Translations under genes and position numbers: made by a program
Shown here: positions 1 through 9,217 of the stretch, piece after piece
Numbering within the stretch: position 1 is the stretch's first letter
How the letters are laid out: every line of letters begins with the position of its first letter
Source of the DNA: Hyphomicrobium sp.
GTDB taxonomy: Bacteria; Pseudomonadota; Alphaproteobacteria; Rhizobiales; Hyphomicrobiaceae
Length of the DNA: 64,000 bases
Assembly (NCBI RefSeq): GCF_020852195.1
Contig: NZ_JADZBI010000188.1
Location: 1-64,000 of the forward strand
Direction of reading: 5' to 3'
Notes under the pieces: model-generated
Databases searched by the model: none
Seen by the model: only the letters and a program-made list of their open reading frames with translations
What the model was told of the DNA's origin: nothing

Positions 1-1052
1 GACTTGCCGTTGCCGTTGGCGCCGAGCAGCGCGATGCGGTCGTCCTGATCTATGCGCAGGTCGAGGCCGGTCAGGATGGGATGCGTTGGGTCATATCCGG
101 AGGCAGCCTTCTCGATGCGGATCAGCGGGCTCGCGAGCGGCTTATCGGGGCTTGGCAGCGCGAAGGGGGCCACGCGGTCCTCCACCTGGTCGGCGATGGG
201 CTGCATCTTGGCCAGGTACTTGACGCGGCTCTGCGCCTGCTTGGCCTTGGTTGCCTTGGCCTTGAAGCGGTCGATGAAGGCCTGGATGCGCCGGCGCTCG
301 TCGTCCTGCTTCTTCTTGAGCTTGAGCTCAAGGCGCTGCCTGGCGCGGCGTGTCTCCTCGAAGTCGTCGTAGCCGCCCGTGTAGAGCGTGAGCTTGCCGC
401 GGTCGAGGTGCAGGATGGCGCCCGCCGCGCGGTTCAGGAGGTCGCGGTCGTGGCTCACGATCAGGACCGTGTGAGGATAGCTCTTGAGGTAGCTTTCGAG
501 CCAGAGCGTGCCCTCGAGGTCGAGGTAGTTGGTCGGCTCGTCGAGGAGCAGGATATCGGGCTCGAGAAAGAGCACGGCGCCGAGCGCGACGCGCATGCGC
601 CAGCCGCCCGAGAAGGCGCGGCAGGGGCGCTGCTGGGCCTCCTCGTCGAAGCCGAGGCCCGCGAGGATGCTTGCGGCGCGCGCCGGAGCGGCGTGGGCAC
701 GCATGTCGGCGAGGCGGATCTGGATCTCGGCGATGCGGTGCGGGTCGGTCGCCGTCTCGGCCTCGGCGAGCAGGTCCGCGCGCTCGGTGTCGGTCGAGAG
801 CACCCATTCGATCAGGCTTTCCTCGCCACCGGGTGCCTCCTGCGCGATGCGGCCGATGCGGGCGCCGCGCGGCACCGTGATGCTCCCCTGGTCGGCGTGG
901 AGGTCGCCGGCGATCAGCTTCAGAAGCGTCGACTTGCCGGCGCCGTTGCGGCCGACGAGGCCGACCTTGTGCCCTTCGGGGATGGCGGCGGTCGCGTCCT
1001 CGAGGATCGGCCTGCCTTCGATGCGGTAGGTGAGGTCGTTGATGTGCAACAT
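1..1052 (-). CDS. ABC-F family ATPase, truncated by window edge
   Basis: ABC-F proteins carry two ATP-binding cassettes and no membrane domain, and act on ribosomes. Translating the minus strand from 1052 gives MLHINDLTYRIEGRPILEDA, then Walker A GRNGAGKS, signature FSGGWRMR, Walker B ILLLDEPTNYLD and switch HDR. A basic ABC-F linker (KLKKKQDDERRRIQAF) follows, and the second cassette begins (IALLGANGNGK) before the sequence leaves the window, so about 350 of roughly 600 residues are visible. The intact linker and DEPTNYLD motif fit a YheS/Uup-like member; the exact subgroup cannot be told. The gene is missing from the ORF track because its stop lies outside the window. Confidence 0.93.
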   Translation of the reverse strand, partial: MLHINDLTYRIEGRPILEDATAAIPEGHKVGLVGRNGAGKSTLLKLIAGDLHADQGSITVPRGARIGRIAQEAPGGEESLIEWVLSTDTERADLLAEAETATDPHRIAEIQIRLADMRAHAAPARAASILAGLGFDEEAQQRPCRAFSGGWRMRVALGAVLFLEPDILLLDEPTNYLDLEGTLWLESYLKSYPHTVLIVSHDRDLLNRAAGAILHLDRGKLTLYTGGYDDFEETRRARQRLELKLKKKQDDERRRIQAFIDRFKAKATKAKQAQSRVKYLAKMQPIADQVEDRVAPFALPSPDKPLASPLIRIEKAASGYDPTHPILTGLDLRIDQDDRIALLGANGNGK

Positions 1053-1112
1053 GGCTCGCAGGCGAATAGCCGCTCGGGCTCAGCTTGTCACGCGGGCGGT
1101 GAAGCAAGTGGC

Positions 1113-1229
1113 CCTGGGTCCCGGCTCTGCGCGGCTTCGCCGCTTGGCTGGGATGACACGCTGAGAGCTGTGCGCCGTTGTCATCCCGGCCGAGCGCAGG
1201 CGTAGCCTGCGGGAGAGCCGGACCCAGGG
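1113..1229. repeat. Head-to-head pair of dispersed palindromic repeat (family A)
   Basis: A forward copy (CTGGGTCCCGGCTCTGCGC ... GGGATGACA) is followed about 20 bases later by its inverse (TGTCATCCCGGCCGAGCGC ... CCGGACCCAGG). The same arms recur near 18.3-18.45 kb and 39.53-39.64 kb, always between genes. The pair could fold into a long hairpin between the convergent ends or flanks of its neighbours. Confidence 0.8.
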
Positions 1230-1243
1230 GCGATACGGGTGCG

Positions 1244-2695
1244 TTAGCCGGAGATGACGGGCTTCAGGGTCTCGAACAGCAGGCGCTCCTGCGTGTTGGG
1301 GTCCTGGATGGCGAGGTGGGCCGTGAACCAGTCCTTCAGCATGTTGCAGACGCGCGCGCGAGGCGCCTGGGCCAGCGCCTTGGGGTTGGCGAAGAGCTGC
1401 ATGTCCGCCTGGGTCCAGCCGAGGCGGCCCAGCTCGCCGGCGAGGACGTCGTAGTCTGTCTTCACCGGTGCGGCGTGCTCGGAGGGCTGCTTACGGCCCT
1501 CGACGATGGCGCTGACGATGGCCACCACCTGGGCCTCGATCTCCGCGCTCTTGGCCGGGTCGTCGAGGCGCGCGACGATGGTCGGGCTACTCTCGCCCTT
1601 GGAGATGAAATCGTAGCAGCCGTCGCCGCTTTCCTGGGACAGCTGGTTCAAGTTGGCGAGAAAGGCGGCCGCCAGCTCCTTGTGGCGGACGGTCGAGGCG
1701 GCGAGCGCGTGCTTGGCATTCTCGCGACGCAGGGCGACAAGCTCCTCGATGAGATAACGCGTGATCTCCGGCTGCTCCTTGCGCGCGGCGGAGAGGCGCG
1801 CAACCTCGGCAACCCGCGCCTGATACCAGTCGGGGAACTCCTGCTTGACGGCCACCCACATGGTCCGGTTCTGCAGCTTGCGGTCGATCTCATCGGTCGT
1901 CGGCACGGCTGGGGCGGCCGCGGCCGGAGCCGCGGGGGATGGCTCTCCGGACGGCACGAGGTTGGCCGTCGTGGTTCCCGTCTGCACCGGAGCGCCGCTC
2001 TGCGTCTGGATGAAGCTCAGGATCTGGTCGGTGTACTGGCTGCTGAGCCAGAAGCCGGCGCCGGCCATCGCAACGAGGCCGGTTGCCACGAGGGCAAGCC
2101 TGCGGCCGCGCGAGGGAGCCGGCGGCGCGGGGTCGCGCAGCGGCGCGGTCATCTCGGAGGGCTTGCGGCTGTCGGTGGTGGCGCGCAGCGCAGGCGAGGG
2201 GCCGGCTGTCGGACCTGGTCCCGGTCCGGGTCCTGGTCCGGGCCTAGCTCCGCCAGCGGGAAAAGGGCCGGCCGTGCGCAGCGGCGGGTTGCCGAGCGGG
2301 CGCGTAGCCATCTGATCGGGACGCGTCGTCTCGCCCTGGGGTCGCCAGCTCTCCTGCCGCGACGGTCCCGGCGTATACGGAGCATGCGACTGGGGCGCGG
2401 GCGCGTTGGAGGCGGTCGCCTGCGGCGCGGCGGCTGGCTTCGGGGCTGCAGATGCGGGTGCCGTGGCGGCTGGCGGCGACGGCTCCTGTGCAGGAGAGGG
2501 TGCCGGCGCCGGCGCGATCTCCGGGACAACGGAGGCGGCGACGCGCCAGTCGGTGAAGCCCTGGCGCCAAACGAGGTCGGTCGGTTTCAGATGGGCGAGC
2601 TCGACGATCTTCTTGAGCTCGAGGTCCGACACGGGGCCGTGCTGTTTACCGTCCCGGGCGATGAACCACTGAATGTCTGTCTCTGAACCGCTCAT
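1244..2695 (-). CDS. GYF_2/DUF4339 domain membrane protein
   Basis: Protein of 483 residues of unknown function. Residues about 8-55 (IQWFIARDGKQHGPVSDLEL ... VWRQGFTDWRVA) match the GYF_2 (DUF4339) fold, a small domain thought to bind proline-rich partners. A Pro/Ala-rich stretch (about 60-195) with a run of alternating Gly-Pro follows, then one membrane helix (about 198-217, LALVATGLVAMAGAGFWL) and a helical C-terminal domain with conserved-looking Cys and Trp. The likely topology is a cytoplasmic N-terminus and a periplasmic C-terminus. The start at 2695 is the first ATG that keeps the GYF_2 domain; a nearby ATG at 2705 is out of frame. It stands alone between ABC-F and ndk. The domain call is firm, the role unknown. 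Confidence 0.8.
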   Translation of the reverse strand: MSGSETDIQWFIARDGKQHGPVSDLELKKIVELAHLKPTDLVWRQGFTDWRVAASVVPEIAPAPAPSPAQEPSPPAATAPASAAPKPAAAPQATASNAPAPQSHAPYTPGPSRQESWRPQGETTRPDQMATRPLGNPPLRTAGPFPAGGARPGPGPGPGPGPTAGPSPALRATTDSRKPSEMTAPLRDPAPPAPSRGRRLALVATGLVAMAGAGFWLSSQYTDQILSFIQTQSGAPVQTGTTTANLVPSGEPSPAAPAAAAPAVPTTDEIDRKLQNRTMWVAVKQEFPDWYQARVAEVARLSAARKEQPEITRYLIEELVALRRENAKHALAASTVRHKELAAAFLANLNQLSQESGDGCYDFISKGESSPTIVARLDDPAKSAEIEAQVVAIVSAIVEGRKQPSEHAAPVKTDYDVLAGELGRLGWTQADMQLFANPKALAQAPRARVCNMLKDWFTAHLAIQDPNTQERLLFETLKPVISG

Positions 2696-3073
2696 ACCCG
2701 CTCATACCATGAAGTGAGAAAGCCGGTCCAAGTCTTCACTTTGCCTTGAACCGCTTGTCGCAAGACGATCCCCCTTGGTCGTGTCCCCATTCCCCGGTCC
2801 GCGCTCGTCGCGGATCCCCATCCACAGAATGCCTTTGCGGCCCGGTGAAAATGCTTCGTTGGTCATGGACACCGGGCAGGGTGCCATGCAATTTGCGCAC
2901 TTCGAGGTCTGATCAACATTGAATCCGGGCTTTTACAGGGCATTTCTTGCAGTTTGCGGGCCAGACCCGAGGGCTGCGTTAAGGCGCCGCCTTCTGGCGT
3001 GCCCGTGAGCGGCCTATAAGGCGCTCCGCCGCCGGCAAATTCCAAGGAAACGGGGAACCAAGAGAGCAATATG
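2696..3073. other. Intergenic region upstream of ndk
   Basis: This 378-base gap separates the divergent GYF_2 gene and ndk and must carry both promoters. Two short minus-strand ORFs in the track show no family features and look spurious. I cannot name a promoter with confidence. Confidence 0.5.
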
Positions 3074-3496
3074 ATGGCCATAGAGCGCACATTCTCAATC
3101 ATCAAACCGGATGCGACGAAGCGCAATCTCACGGGCGAGATCAACGCCGTGATCGAGAAGGCTGGGCTGCGCATCGTCGCGCAGAAGCGCGTCAAATGGA
3201 CCAAAGCGCAGGCTCAGGAGTTCTACGCCGAGCACAAGGAGCGGCCGTTCTTCAAGGAGCTGGTCTCCTTCATGACGTCGGAGCCGATCGTGCTGCAGGT
3301 GCTCGAGGGCGAGGACGCGGTGATCAAGTATCGCGAGATCATGGGCGCGACGGACCCGTCGGAAGCCAAGCGCGGGACCATCCGCAAGAGGTTCGCGCTC
3401 TCCAAGGGCGAGAACTCGGTGCACGGCTCGGACAGCTCGAAGTCGGCTGCCCGCGAGATCAAGCTCAACTTCACGGCCAAGGAGATCGTCGGCTGA
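3074..3496 (+). CDS. ndk: Nucleoside diphosphate kinase
   Basis: Transfers the gamma phosphate of ATP to other nucleoside diphosphates through a phosphohistidine, balancing NTP and dNTP pools in the cytoplasm. The 140-residue product has the usual family length. It starts [18 protein letters not shown], with the KPD motif, and carries the active-site signature NSVHGSDS, whose His is phosphorylated. ATG codons at 3071 and 3074 are adjacent; 3074 gives the usual family start, and a purine-rich GAGAG lies just upstream. The gene is monocistronic, with a strong hairpin terminator 28 bases after the stop. Confidence 0.98.
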   Translation: MAIERTFSIIKPDATKRNLTGEINAVIEKAGLRIVAQKRVKWTKAQAQEFYAEHKERPFFKELVSFMTSEPIVLQVLEGEDAVIKYREIMGATDPSEAKRGTIRKRFALSKGENSVHGSDSSKSAAREIKLNFTAKEIVG

Positions 3497-3523
3497 GGCT
3501 GCGCACGGTCACACCACGAAAGC

Positions 3524-3550
3524 AAACGGGCCCCGCTGGGGCCCGTTTTT
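3524..3550 (+). terminator. Rho-independent terminator of ndk
   Basis: A perfect 11-bp stem (AAACGGGCCCC / GGGGCCCGTTT) with a 3-base GCT loop runs straight into a T tract. It sits between the convergent ndk and P450 genes. The opposite strand also has a T-rich flank, so it may stop transcription both ways. Confidence 0.92.
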
Positions 3551-3578
3551 GTATGATCAGGATTTCTGACGGCGTAGA

Positions 3579-4943
3579 TCAGCTGAGCTCCTGGACGCGG
3601 AAGAGCAGGCCGCCTCGCGGCGTCAGCGTCACGGTCGCGTTGATACCCGGCGGCTCGAGGCCCACGTACTCGGGGCGGAAGCGGCGCAGGAGGATCGACA
3701 GTGCCAGCGTGTTCTCCACCTGGCTCATGGCGCCGCCAATGCAGGAGCGCTTGCCGGCCCCGAACGGGATGTAGCTGTACTTCACCTGCTTGTGCGACTT
3801 GTCCATCCAGCGCTCGGGCATGAACGCCTCCGGGTCCTTCCAGAACTTCGGATTGTGGTGGGCACCGTAGCCGAACAGCACGATGCGGTCGCCAGGCTGG
3901 ATCTCCTTGCCGGCGATGACGTCGGGCTGGGTAGCGACGCGGATCAGGCTCCACACCGGAGGGTAGAGGCGCATGGTCTCCTGGATGACGGAGCGGGTGT
4001 ACTGCAGCGCCGAGTAGTCGGCCGCCGTCGGCTCGCGGTCGCCGCACACGGTCTCGCCCTCGCGGCGGATGCGCTCGGCGGCCTCGGGATGCGTGGCGGT
4101 CAGGTACATAGCCCAGGCCAGCGTCAGCGCCGTGGTCTCGGTGCCGGCCCAGAGATACTGCTTGATCTCGTCGATGGCCTGCTGCTGGTCGAATTCCGGA
4201 ATCTTCGGGTCCGCGACCGCGGACTCGATCATCTTCAACAGCGTCTTCTCGCGCTCCTCGCGCGGGTCCGCCGCGAACACGGCGGGCGGCACGCTCCACC
4301 ACGCCTCGACGGCCTTGGCGGTATCCTCTTCGCCGACCTCGAACAGGGCGTCGGCCTGGCGCTTCAGCCGGATGTCCTTATGGTTCGACACGTCCGTATA
4401 GGTCTTCACGCACTTGAACACGAAGTGCGGATTGAACGGCATGTCGCGGTCGAAGAGCGCCTTGCAGATCATGTCCGCGGCCAGCGTCCAGGTCTGCTCG
4501 ACCATCTCGAAGGTCTCGCCGCTCCTGGCCAGCTCGCCCCAGTTGGCCATCTTGGTCTTGATGGCCTCGATGAAGTAGGGGATGTAGTCGCCGAACGCGC
4601 CCGGATGGAACGCCGGCTGCTGCGGCATGCGGATCTTCTGCCAGAGCGCGCCGTCGTGCGTGATCATGGACTTGCCGAAGATCGGCTTCAGCCCGTCGAA
4701 ATACTTGATGTAGTTGTCGACCTTGGTCACGAGCACGTGCTTGAAGTACTCGGGCTCCGTGACCAGCACGACGCGCTGGTTGGCCATGTTGACGGGAATC
4801 ACCGGCCCGTAGCGCTCCGCCATTTGCATGAGCAGGCGCATCGGGTTGTCCGGGTCCTTGAGCAGCGGCGAAAGGTTGAACCAGATGCTGCTCTCGTCGC
4901 CGAGGCCGAGGTTGGAATGTTGCTCAGTCGATTCTGCGGTCAT
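3579..4943 (-). CDS. Cytochrome P450
   Basis: Haem-thiolate monooxygenase of 454 residues. The I-helix oxygen-binding motif AGTETT (about 268-273), the K-helix ExxR (ETMR) and the Cys-ligand loop FGAGKRSCIGG (about 395-405) are all present, so the enzyme looks intact. There is no N-terminal membrane anchor, so it should be soluble like most bacterial P450s. No ferredoxin or reductase gene is adjacent, so its redox partner must be encoded elsewhere. The overall pattern (ERYGPV near the N-terminus, PERW before the haem loop) resembles the CYP4/CYP102-like branch, which often oxidises fatty acids or alkanes; the substrate here is unknown. The ATG at 4943 follows a GGAG-like Shine-Dalgarno sequence. 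Confidence 0.95.
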   Translation of the reverse strand: MTAESTEQHSNLGLGDESSIWFNLSPLLKDPDNPMRLLMQMAERYGPVIPVNMANQRVVLVTEPEYFKHVLVTKVDNYIKYFDGLKPIFGKSMITHDGALWQKIRMPQQPAFHPGAFGDYIPYFIEAIKTKMANWGELARSGETFEMVEQTWTLAADMICKALFDRDMPFNPHFVFKCVKTYTDVSNHKDIRLKRQADALFEVGEEDTAKAVEAWWSVPPAVFAADPREEREKTLLKMIESAVADPKIPEFDQQQAIDEIKQYLWAGTETTALTLAWAMYLTATHPEAAERIRREGETVCGDREPTAADYSALQYTRSVIQETMRLYPPVWSLIRVATQPDVIAGKEIQPGDRIVLFGYGAHHNPKFWKDPEAFMPERWMDKSHKQVKYSYIPFGAGKRSCIGGAMSQVENTLALSILLRRFRPEYVGLEPPGINATVTLTPRGGLLFRVQELS

Positions 4944-5288
4944 GCAATAGTGTCTCCGGGGTGATCCGGTTAGGCCTACCGGTCCCGATTCATACGGAAT
5001 GCCGTGCGAAGGCGATCTCGGCGGGCCCGTGAATACGTGTACGAGGGCGCTTCACTCGGCTACGGGCGCCTCTCCGGCGCGCCGCTTCTTTCATGAGCGG
5101 GCTCTTGCCGGTATGCCGCCCTACGTTCTGTGACTTACTCTAGCACGCGGGCACCGAGACCTTGGTGTTCCGGCGGTTACTGTTGGCGAGGTTTGAATAA
5201 CGCAGTCTACGGCCTCGATTTTTCGACTGTCCATGCGGCAGCGTCGCTCAGCGACGTTTAGAGTCAACCAATCGCTGCCCCGGGAAGT
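4944..5288. other. Intergenic region between P450 and purN
   Basis: This stretch of 345 bases has no ORF with family features. It should hold the P450 promoter. Near the purN end there is a small perfect stem (CGTCGCT/AGCGACG) without a T tract, a possible weak purN terminator. Confidence 0.4.
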
Positions 5289-5975
5289 TCAGTACCCGGC
5301 ACGCGGGGGCCAGGGCGAGAAGAGCGCTTGCTCTTGGTTAACCCCAGCATTCTCAACAAGTTGCACGCTTACCACGTCCCCGGTCCACGCGGCTTGATCG
5401 CGCGCAACCCGGGCCAGGGCCGTGGGATAGAGCTTATGCTCAGCCGCGAGCACCCGATCGGCCAGCGTTTCCGGCGTGTCGTCCGGCAGCACGGGCACGG
5501 CCGCCTGGGCGATGATGGGGCCGCCGTCCATCTCGGGGGTGACGAAGTGGACTGTGCAACCTGAAATCCTGACGCCGGCGGCGAGTGCCTGCTCGTGCGT
5601 GTGCAGTCCCTTGAATGCGGGCAGCAGCGAGGGGTGGATGTTGATCATGCGGCCCTGCCAGCGCTCGACGAAGGGTGCGGTCATGAGGCGGAGGAATCCC
5701 GCAAGGGCGACCAAGTCTATGCGGGAGAGCTCGAGAACGCTCTGGAGCTGGCCTTCGAAGTGCTCGCGGCTTTCGTAGAGCTTGTGGTTGAGGGCGAGTG
5801 TCGCCAGCCCCTGTGCCTTGGCCCAGGCGAGACCCGGAGCCTCGGGACGGTTCGAGACCACGAGCGCGATCTCGGCCGGATAATCCGGCGCGCGCGCGGC
5901 CTCGACAAGCGCCTGCATGTTGGAGCCGCGGCCAGAGATGAGGACGGCGACGCGCTTCTTTCGAGCTTGGATCAT
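5289..5975 (-). CDS. purN: Phosphoribosylglycinamide formyltransferase
   Basis: Third step of purine synthesis: formyl transfer from 10-formyl-THF to GAR. The N-terminal VAVLISGRGSNMQAL is the phosphate-binding start of PurN. The catalytic Asn/His lie in INIHPSLLPAFKG, and the conserved Asp in VTPEMDGGPI. From ATG 5975 the protein is 228 residues, slightly longer than the roughly 210 of E. coli because of a C-terminal tail. ATG 5987 adds four residues; neither has a clear Shine-Dalgarno sequence. purN normally follows purM directly; here a convergent opgD/opgG-like gene sits between them. Confidence 0.97.
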   Translation of the reverse strand: MIQARKKRVAVLISGRGSNMQALVEAARAPDYPAEIALVVSNRPEAPGLAWAKAQGLATLALNHKLYESREHFEGQLQSVLELSRIDLVALAGFLRLMTAPFVERWQGRMINIHPSLLPAFKGLHTHEQALAAGVRISGCTVHFVTPEMDGGPIIAQAAVPVLPDDTPETLADRVLAAEHKLYPTALARVARDQAAWTGDVVSVQLVENAGVNQEQALFSPWPPRAGY

Positions 5976-6376
5976 GGCGCGGTGCATAGCATGGCGCGAG
6001 GCGGCGTTGCACGCGATCGTTGAAATGCGAGCCCGACGCCTTGCGGTGCCGGCTGCTTCCTTGCTGCAGGCTTTTTGAGGTGCGTCTGCGCGCGCCGCTT
6101 TGCCCGTGTGTTGGGCAGCTCAAGGCACGCGACGCGAGTCTTTGTTGTTGTCAAAGGTCTTGTCGGGGCGGCGCATGTTGCCGCCGAGGAGTCCGCATTC
6201 GCGACCTTTACGATGGGGAACGCCCGCCGTTTTCATCTGCTGTTCAGGTCGTGGCGCAAATCCTGCTTATCACCAGAGCTGCGTAAGGCGCTTCAGGCCG
6301 GCGAAGCCATAGCGCGATCGTTCTTACCTTGGAGAAGCACCTACACCGCATTGCCCTTTCGAAGGCGGGAGAAGCA
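5976..6376. other. Divergent intergenic region purN / glucan gene
   Basis: These 401 bases lie between two divergent genes and must contain both promoters. Three overlapping plus-strand ORFs of 70-101 codons in the track show no signal peptide, repeat or family motif and look like chance ORFs. Confidence 0.4.
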
Positions 6377-7948
6377 ATGAAGCGTCGCACGTTCTTGACC
6401 TCCGGGCTTTCCGCGCTTGCGCTGATGCGGGCTCCAGAGACGGTGCGCGCGGCCGTTCCGTTCTCGGGCCCCGATCAGGCGTCGTCATCCGGCAATCAGA
6501 CCGCCGCACGCGTGCGGGAACTTGCACGCGAGCTTTCGCGGCGCCGGTTCGCGGCGCCGGCCGAGCGTGCTCCCGGTGCGCTTCAGGACCTCGACTATGA
6601 CCAATATCGCGAGTTGCGGTTCCGCTCGGAGAAGGCGCTCTGGCACAACGAGGACCTGGGCTTCGAGATTCAGCTCTTTCCGGCGGCCTACATCTTCCGC
6701 TCGCCGGTTTCGATCTTCCTGGTCGAGCGCGGGCGCAGCCGGCGGCTCAAGCCCAACGCGTCGTTCTTCGACTTCGGTCCGTACAAGGGACGGATTCCGC
6801 GCGGGGCCCAGATCGATTTCTCGGGCTTCCGCATCCATGCGCCGATCAACAGGCGCGACCACCACGACGAGTTCCTGGTGTTCCAGGGCGCCAGCTACTT
6901 CCGTGGGCTCGGCAAGGACCATCGCTATGGTCTGTCGGCGCGCGGACTTGCGCTTCATACAGCGGGCGCGGAGGCGGAGGAGTTTCCGTTCTTCCGGAGC
7001 TTCTGGATCGAGCGTCCCGACACGCCACAGTCCATAACGGTGCATGCGCTGCTCGACAGTCCGTCCGTCACCGGCGCCTACACGTTCGTGATCCGGCCCG
7101 GCCGCGAGACACTCATGGACATCACGTCCGTGCTCTTTCCCCGGCGTGATCTCACCAACGTCGGCATCGCGCCCTTGACCAGCATGTTCCTCAAGGCGGC
7201 GCACGATCCGCACGGTCCGCTCGATTTCCGTCCCTCGGTGCACGATTCGGACGGGCTCGCGGTCTGGAACGGGCGCGATGAGCGGCTGTGGCGTCCGCTG
7301 CTTAGCCCGTCCACGTTCCAGGTGAGCGCGTTCGTCGACCACAATCCGCGCGGATTCGGCCTCATCCAGCGCGAGCGGCGCTTCGACGACTACCAAGACC
7401 TCGAGGCCTTCTCCGAGCTTCGGCCGAGCGCATGGGTCACTCCGGGAGAAGGCTGGGGCGCGGGCTCGGTCGAGCTGGTCGAGATCCCGACCGATGTCGA
7501 GTACGAGGACAATATCGTCGCCTACTGGCGCCCCGACGCGCCGCTGCGCGCGGGCGGCAGCTACAGCTTCTCCTATCGGCTCGCATGGTGCGACGACGTG
7601 CCTGCCTCGAGCCGCATGCGTGTTCGCGACACCCGCGTCGGCGCGGGCTCGGGTCCGGGCGCGATCCGTTTCGTCGTCGACTTCGCGGACAACCGCGCGC
7701 TGGAGCGGCTCGCCGACAGTGCCACGATCCTGCGCGATGCGTCGCCGACAGCGTTCTTCGAGGCGGACCTCACGGCCAGTGCCGGGACGTTGCGCGGGCC
7801 GTACGTCCAGCCCAATCCGCATCTGCCCGGCACGCGTGTCGTGTTCGAGCTCGATCCCGGACAGGAGCGCGTTGTCGAGATGCGGCTCGCGCTCAGCGCA
7901 CAAGGAGAGCCGATGTCCGAGACCTGGCTCTACCGCTGGTGTGCCTGA
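6377..7948 (+). CDS. Glucan biosynthesis protein D/G, Tat-exported
   Basis: Periplasmic protein of the OpgD/OpgG (MdoG) family, which shapes the beta-glucan backbone of osmoregulated periplasmic glucans. From ATG 6377, preceded by GGGAGA, the 523-residue product begins MKRRTFLTSGLSALALM, a twin-arginine-type signal as in E. coli OpgD and unlike Sec-exported OpgG. Family blocks follow: YDQYRELRFR, LFPAAYIFRSPV, GASYFRGLGKDHRYGLSARGLA and FGLIQRERRFDDYQDLEA. No opgH glucosyltransferase is visible nearby. The gene is inserted between purM and purN on the opposite strand and ends 13 bases from purM. The Tat signal favours OpgD, but the OpgD/OpgG choice is an inference. Confidence 0.93.
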   Translation: MKRRTFLTSGLSALALMRAPETVRAAVPFSGPDQASSSGNQTAARVRELARELSRRRFAAPAERAPGALQDLDYDQYRELRFRSEKALWHNEDLGFEIQLFPAAYIFRSPVSIFLVERGRSRRLKPNASFFDFGPYKGRIPRGAQIDFSGFRIHAPINRRDHHDEFLVFQGASYFRGLGKDHRYGLSARGLALHTAGAEAEEFPFFRSFWIERPDTPQSITVHALLDSPSVTGAYTFVIRPGRETLMDITSVLFPRRDLTNVGIAPLTSMFLKAAHDPHGPLDFRPSVHDSDGLAVWNGRDERLWRPLLSPSTFQVSAFVDHNPRGFGLIQRERRFDDYQDLEAFSELRPSAWVTPGEGWGAGSVELVEIPTDVEYEDNIVAYWRPDAPLRAGGSYSFSYRLAWCDDVPASSRMRVRDTRVGAGSGPGAIRFVVDFADNRALERLADSATILRDASPTAFFEADLTASAGTLRGPYVQPNPHLPGTRVVFELDPGQERVVEMRLALSAQGEPMSETWLYRWCA

Positions 7949-7960
7949 CGAGGGAGGACG

Positions 7961-9091
7961 CTACGCTCCGAACTTCAGCGCGCCTTCGTAGGTCACTGCC
8001 CAAGCGTCGCCCTTGCCTTTGGCGGAGCTGCGCTCGCCGGATGGTGGCGTGATCTCGCCGATGACGACCGGGGCTTCGCCCCACTCCTGCAGAAGGCGCA
8101 CGAGGCCGTCGGCGCCGTCCCTGGCGACGACGGCGACCATGCCGATGCCGCAGTTGAAGGTGCGCAGCATCTCGGCGTCAGGCAGGCGGCCGACCTTTGC
8201 GAGCCAGTCGAACACGGGCTGCGCGCGCCAGCTCGTGAGGTCGACGGTGGCGGCGACGGTCGGCGGCAGCACCCGCGGCAGGTTCTCCGACAGACCGCCG
8301 CCCGTGATGTGGGCGAGCGCCTTGATCGGCCCGTCGGTGGCGCCGCCGGCTGCTTCCAGCGCCGCCAGCACCGGCTTCACGTAGATGCGGGTCGGCGTCA
8401 GCAGGGCCTCGGCGAGCGTCGTCTCGGGCGCGAAGGGGGCCGGCGCGTCCCAGCCCAGCTTCTCCTCGGCGGCGAGGCGCCGCACGAGCGAATAGCCGTT
8501 GGAATGCACGCCGGAGGACGGGAGCCCGATAATGAGATCGCCGATTGTGACGTCCGGGCGCGGCAGGATCTCGCCGCGCTCGACGGCGCCGACCGCAAAG
8601 CCCGCAAGGTCGTAGTCGGCGCCCTGATAGTGGCCCGGCATCTCGGCCGTCTCGCCGCCGATCAGGGCGCAGCCGGCCTGCCGGCAGCCCTCGCCTATCC
8701 CTGAGACGACGGCGGTGGCGGTCGCCACATCAAGCTTGCCGACGGCAAAATAGTCGAGGAAGAACAGCGGCTCGGCGCCCTGCACGACGAGGTCGTTGAC
8801 GCACATGGCGACAAGGTCGATGCCGATGGTCGCGTGGCGGCCGGTGTCGATGGCGATGCGGAGCTTGGTGCCCACGCCGTCGTTGGCGGCGACGAGCACC
8901 GGGTCGCGGAAGCCGGCGCGCTTCAGATCGAAAAGGCCGCCGAAGCCGCCGAGGTCGGCGTCGGCGCCTGCGCGCTGCGTCGACCGCGCGACGCCCTTGA
9001 TCGCCTCGACGAGCGCGTTTCCGGCGTCTATGTCTACGCCGGACTCACGATAGGTGATGGGCTTGGCTGAACCGTCCGCTTTCTGGCTCAT
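7961..9091 (-). CDS. purM: Phosphoribosylformylglycinamidine cyclo-ligase
   Basis: Closes the imidazole ring, converting FGAM to AIR with ATP. The track shows 608 residues, but the real start is ATG 9091 ([24 protein letters not shown]), giving 376 residues. Family motifs are [34 protein letters not shown] and [17 protein letters not shown], with the late [16 protein letters not shown]. The N-terminal 230 codons of the long ORF lack any family match and run through the DUF2066 gene on the other strand. It is convergent with the opgD-like gene. Confidence 0.98.
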   Translation of the reverse strand: MSQKADGSAKPITYRESGVDIDAGNALVEAIKGVARSTQRAGADADLGGFGGLFDLKRAGFRDPVLVAANDGVGTKLRIAIDTGRHATIGIDLVAMCVNDLVVQGAEPLFFLDYFAVGKLDVATATAVVSGIGEGCRQAGCALIGGETAEMPGHYQGADYDLAGFAVGAVERGEILPRPDVTIGDLIIGLPSSGVHSNGYSLVRRLAAEEKLGWDAPAPFAPETTLAEALLTPTRIYVKPVLAALEAAGGATDGPIKALAHITGGGLSENLPRVLPPTVAATVDLTSWRAQPVFDWLAKVGRLPDAEMLRTFNCGIGMVAVVARDGADGLVRLLQEWGEAPVVIGEITPPSGERSSAKGKGDAWAVTYEGALKFGA

Positions 9092-9217
9092 AGGTCCTCG
9101 GAGCTGCCGGCGCAGGTTGGGGTCGATCCTACTTTCGCCCGAATGTGCACCGGAGATGGGGCCTCCTACCAGCTCGAACGCGGGTCGGCAACGGACAAGG
9201 GCGTGGCCCGGTATGAA

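Noticed and set aside
81-1205. 374-codon plus-strand ORF
   Set aside because: It is antisense to the ABC-F gene, whose Walker and signature motifs fix the true frame.
6020-6380. Small plus-strand ORFs upstream of the glucan gene
   Set aside because: Overlapping frames, no ribosome binding site or protein-like composition; treated as promoter region.
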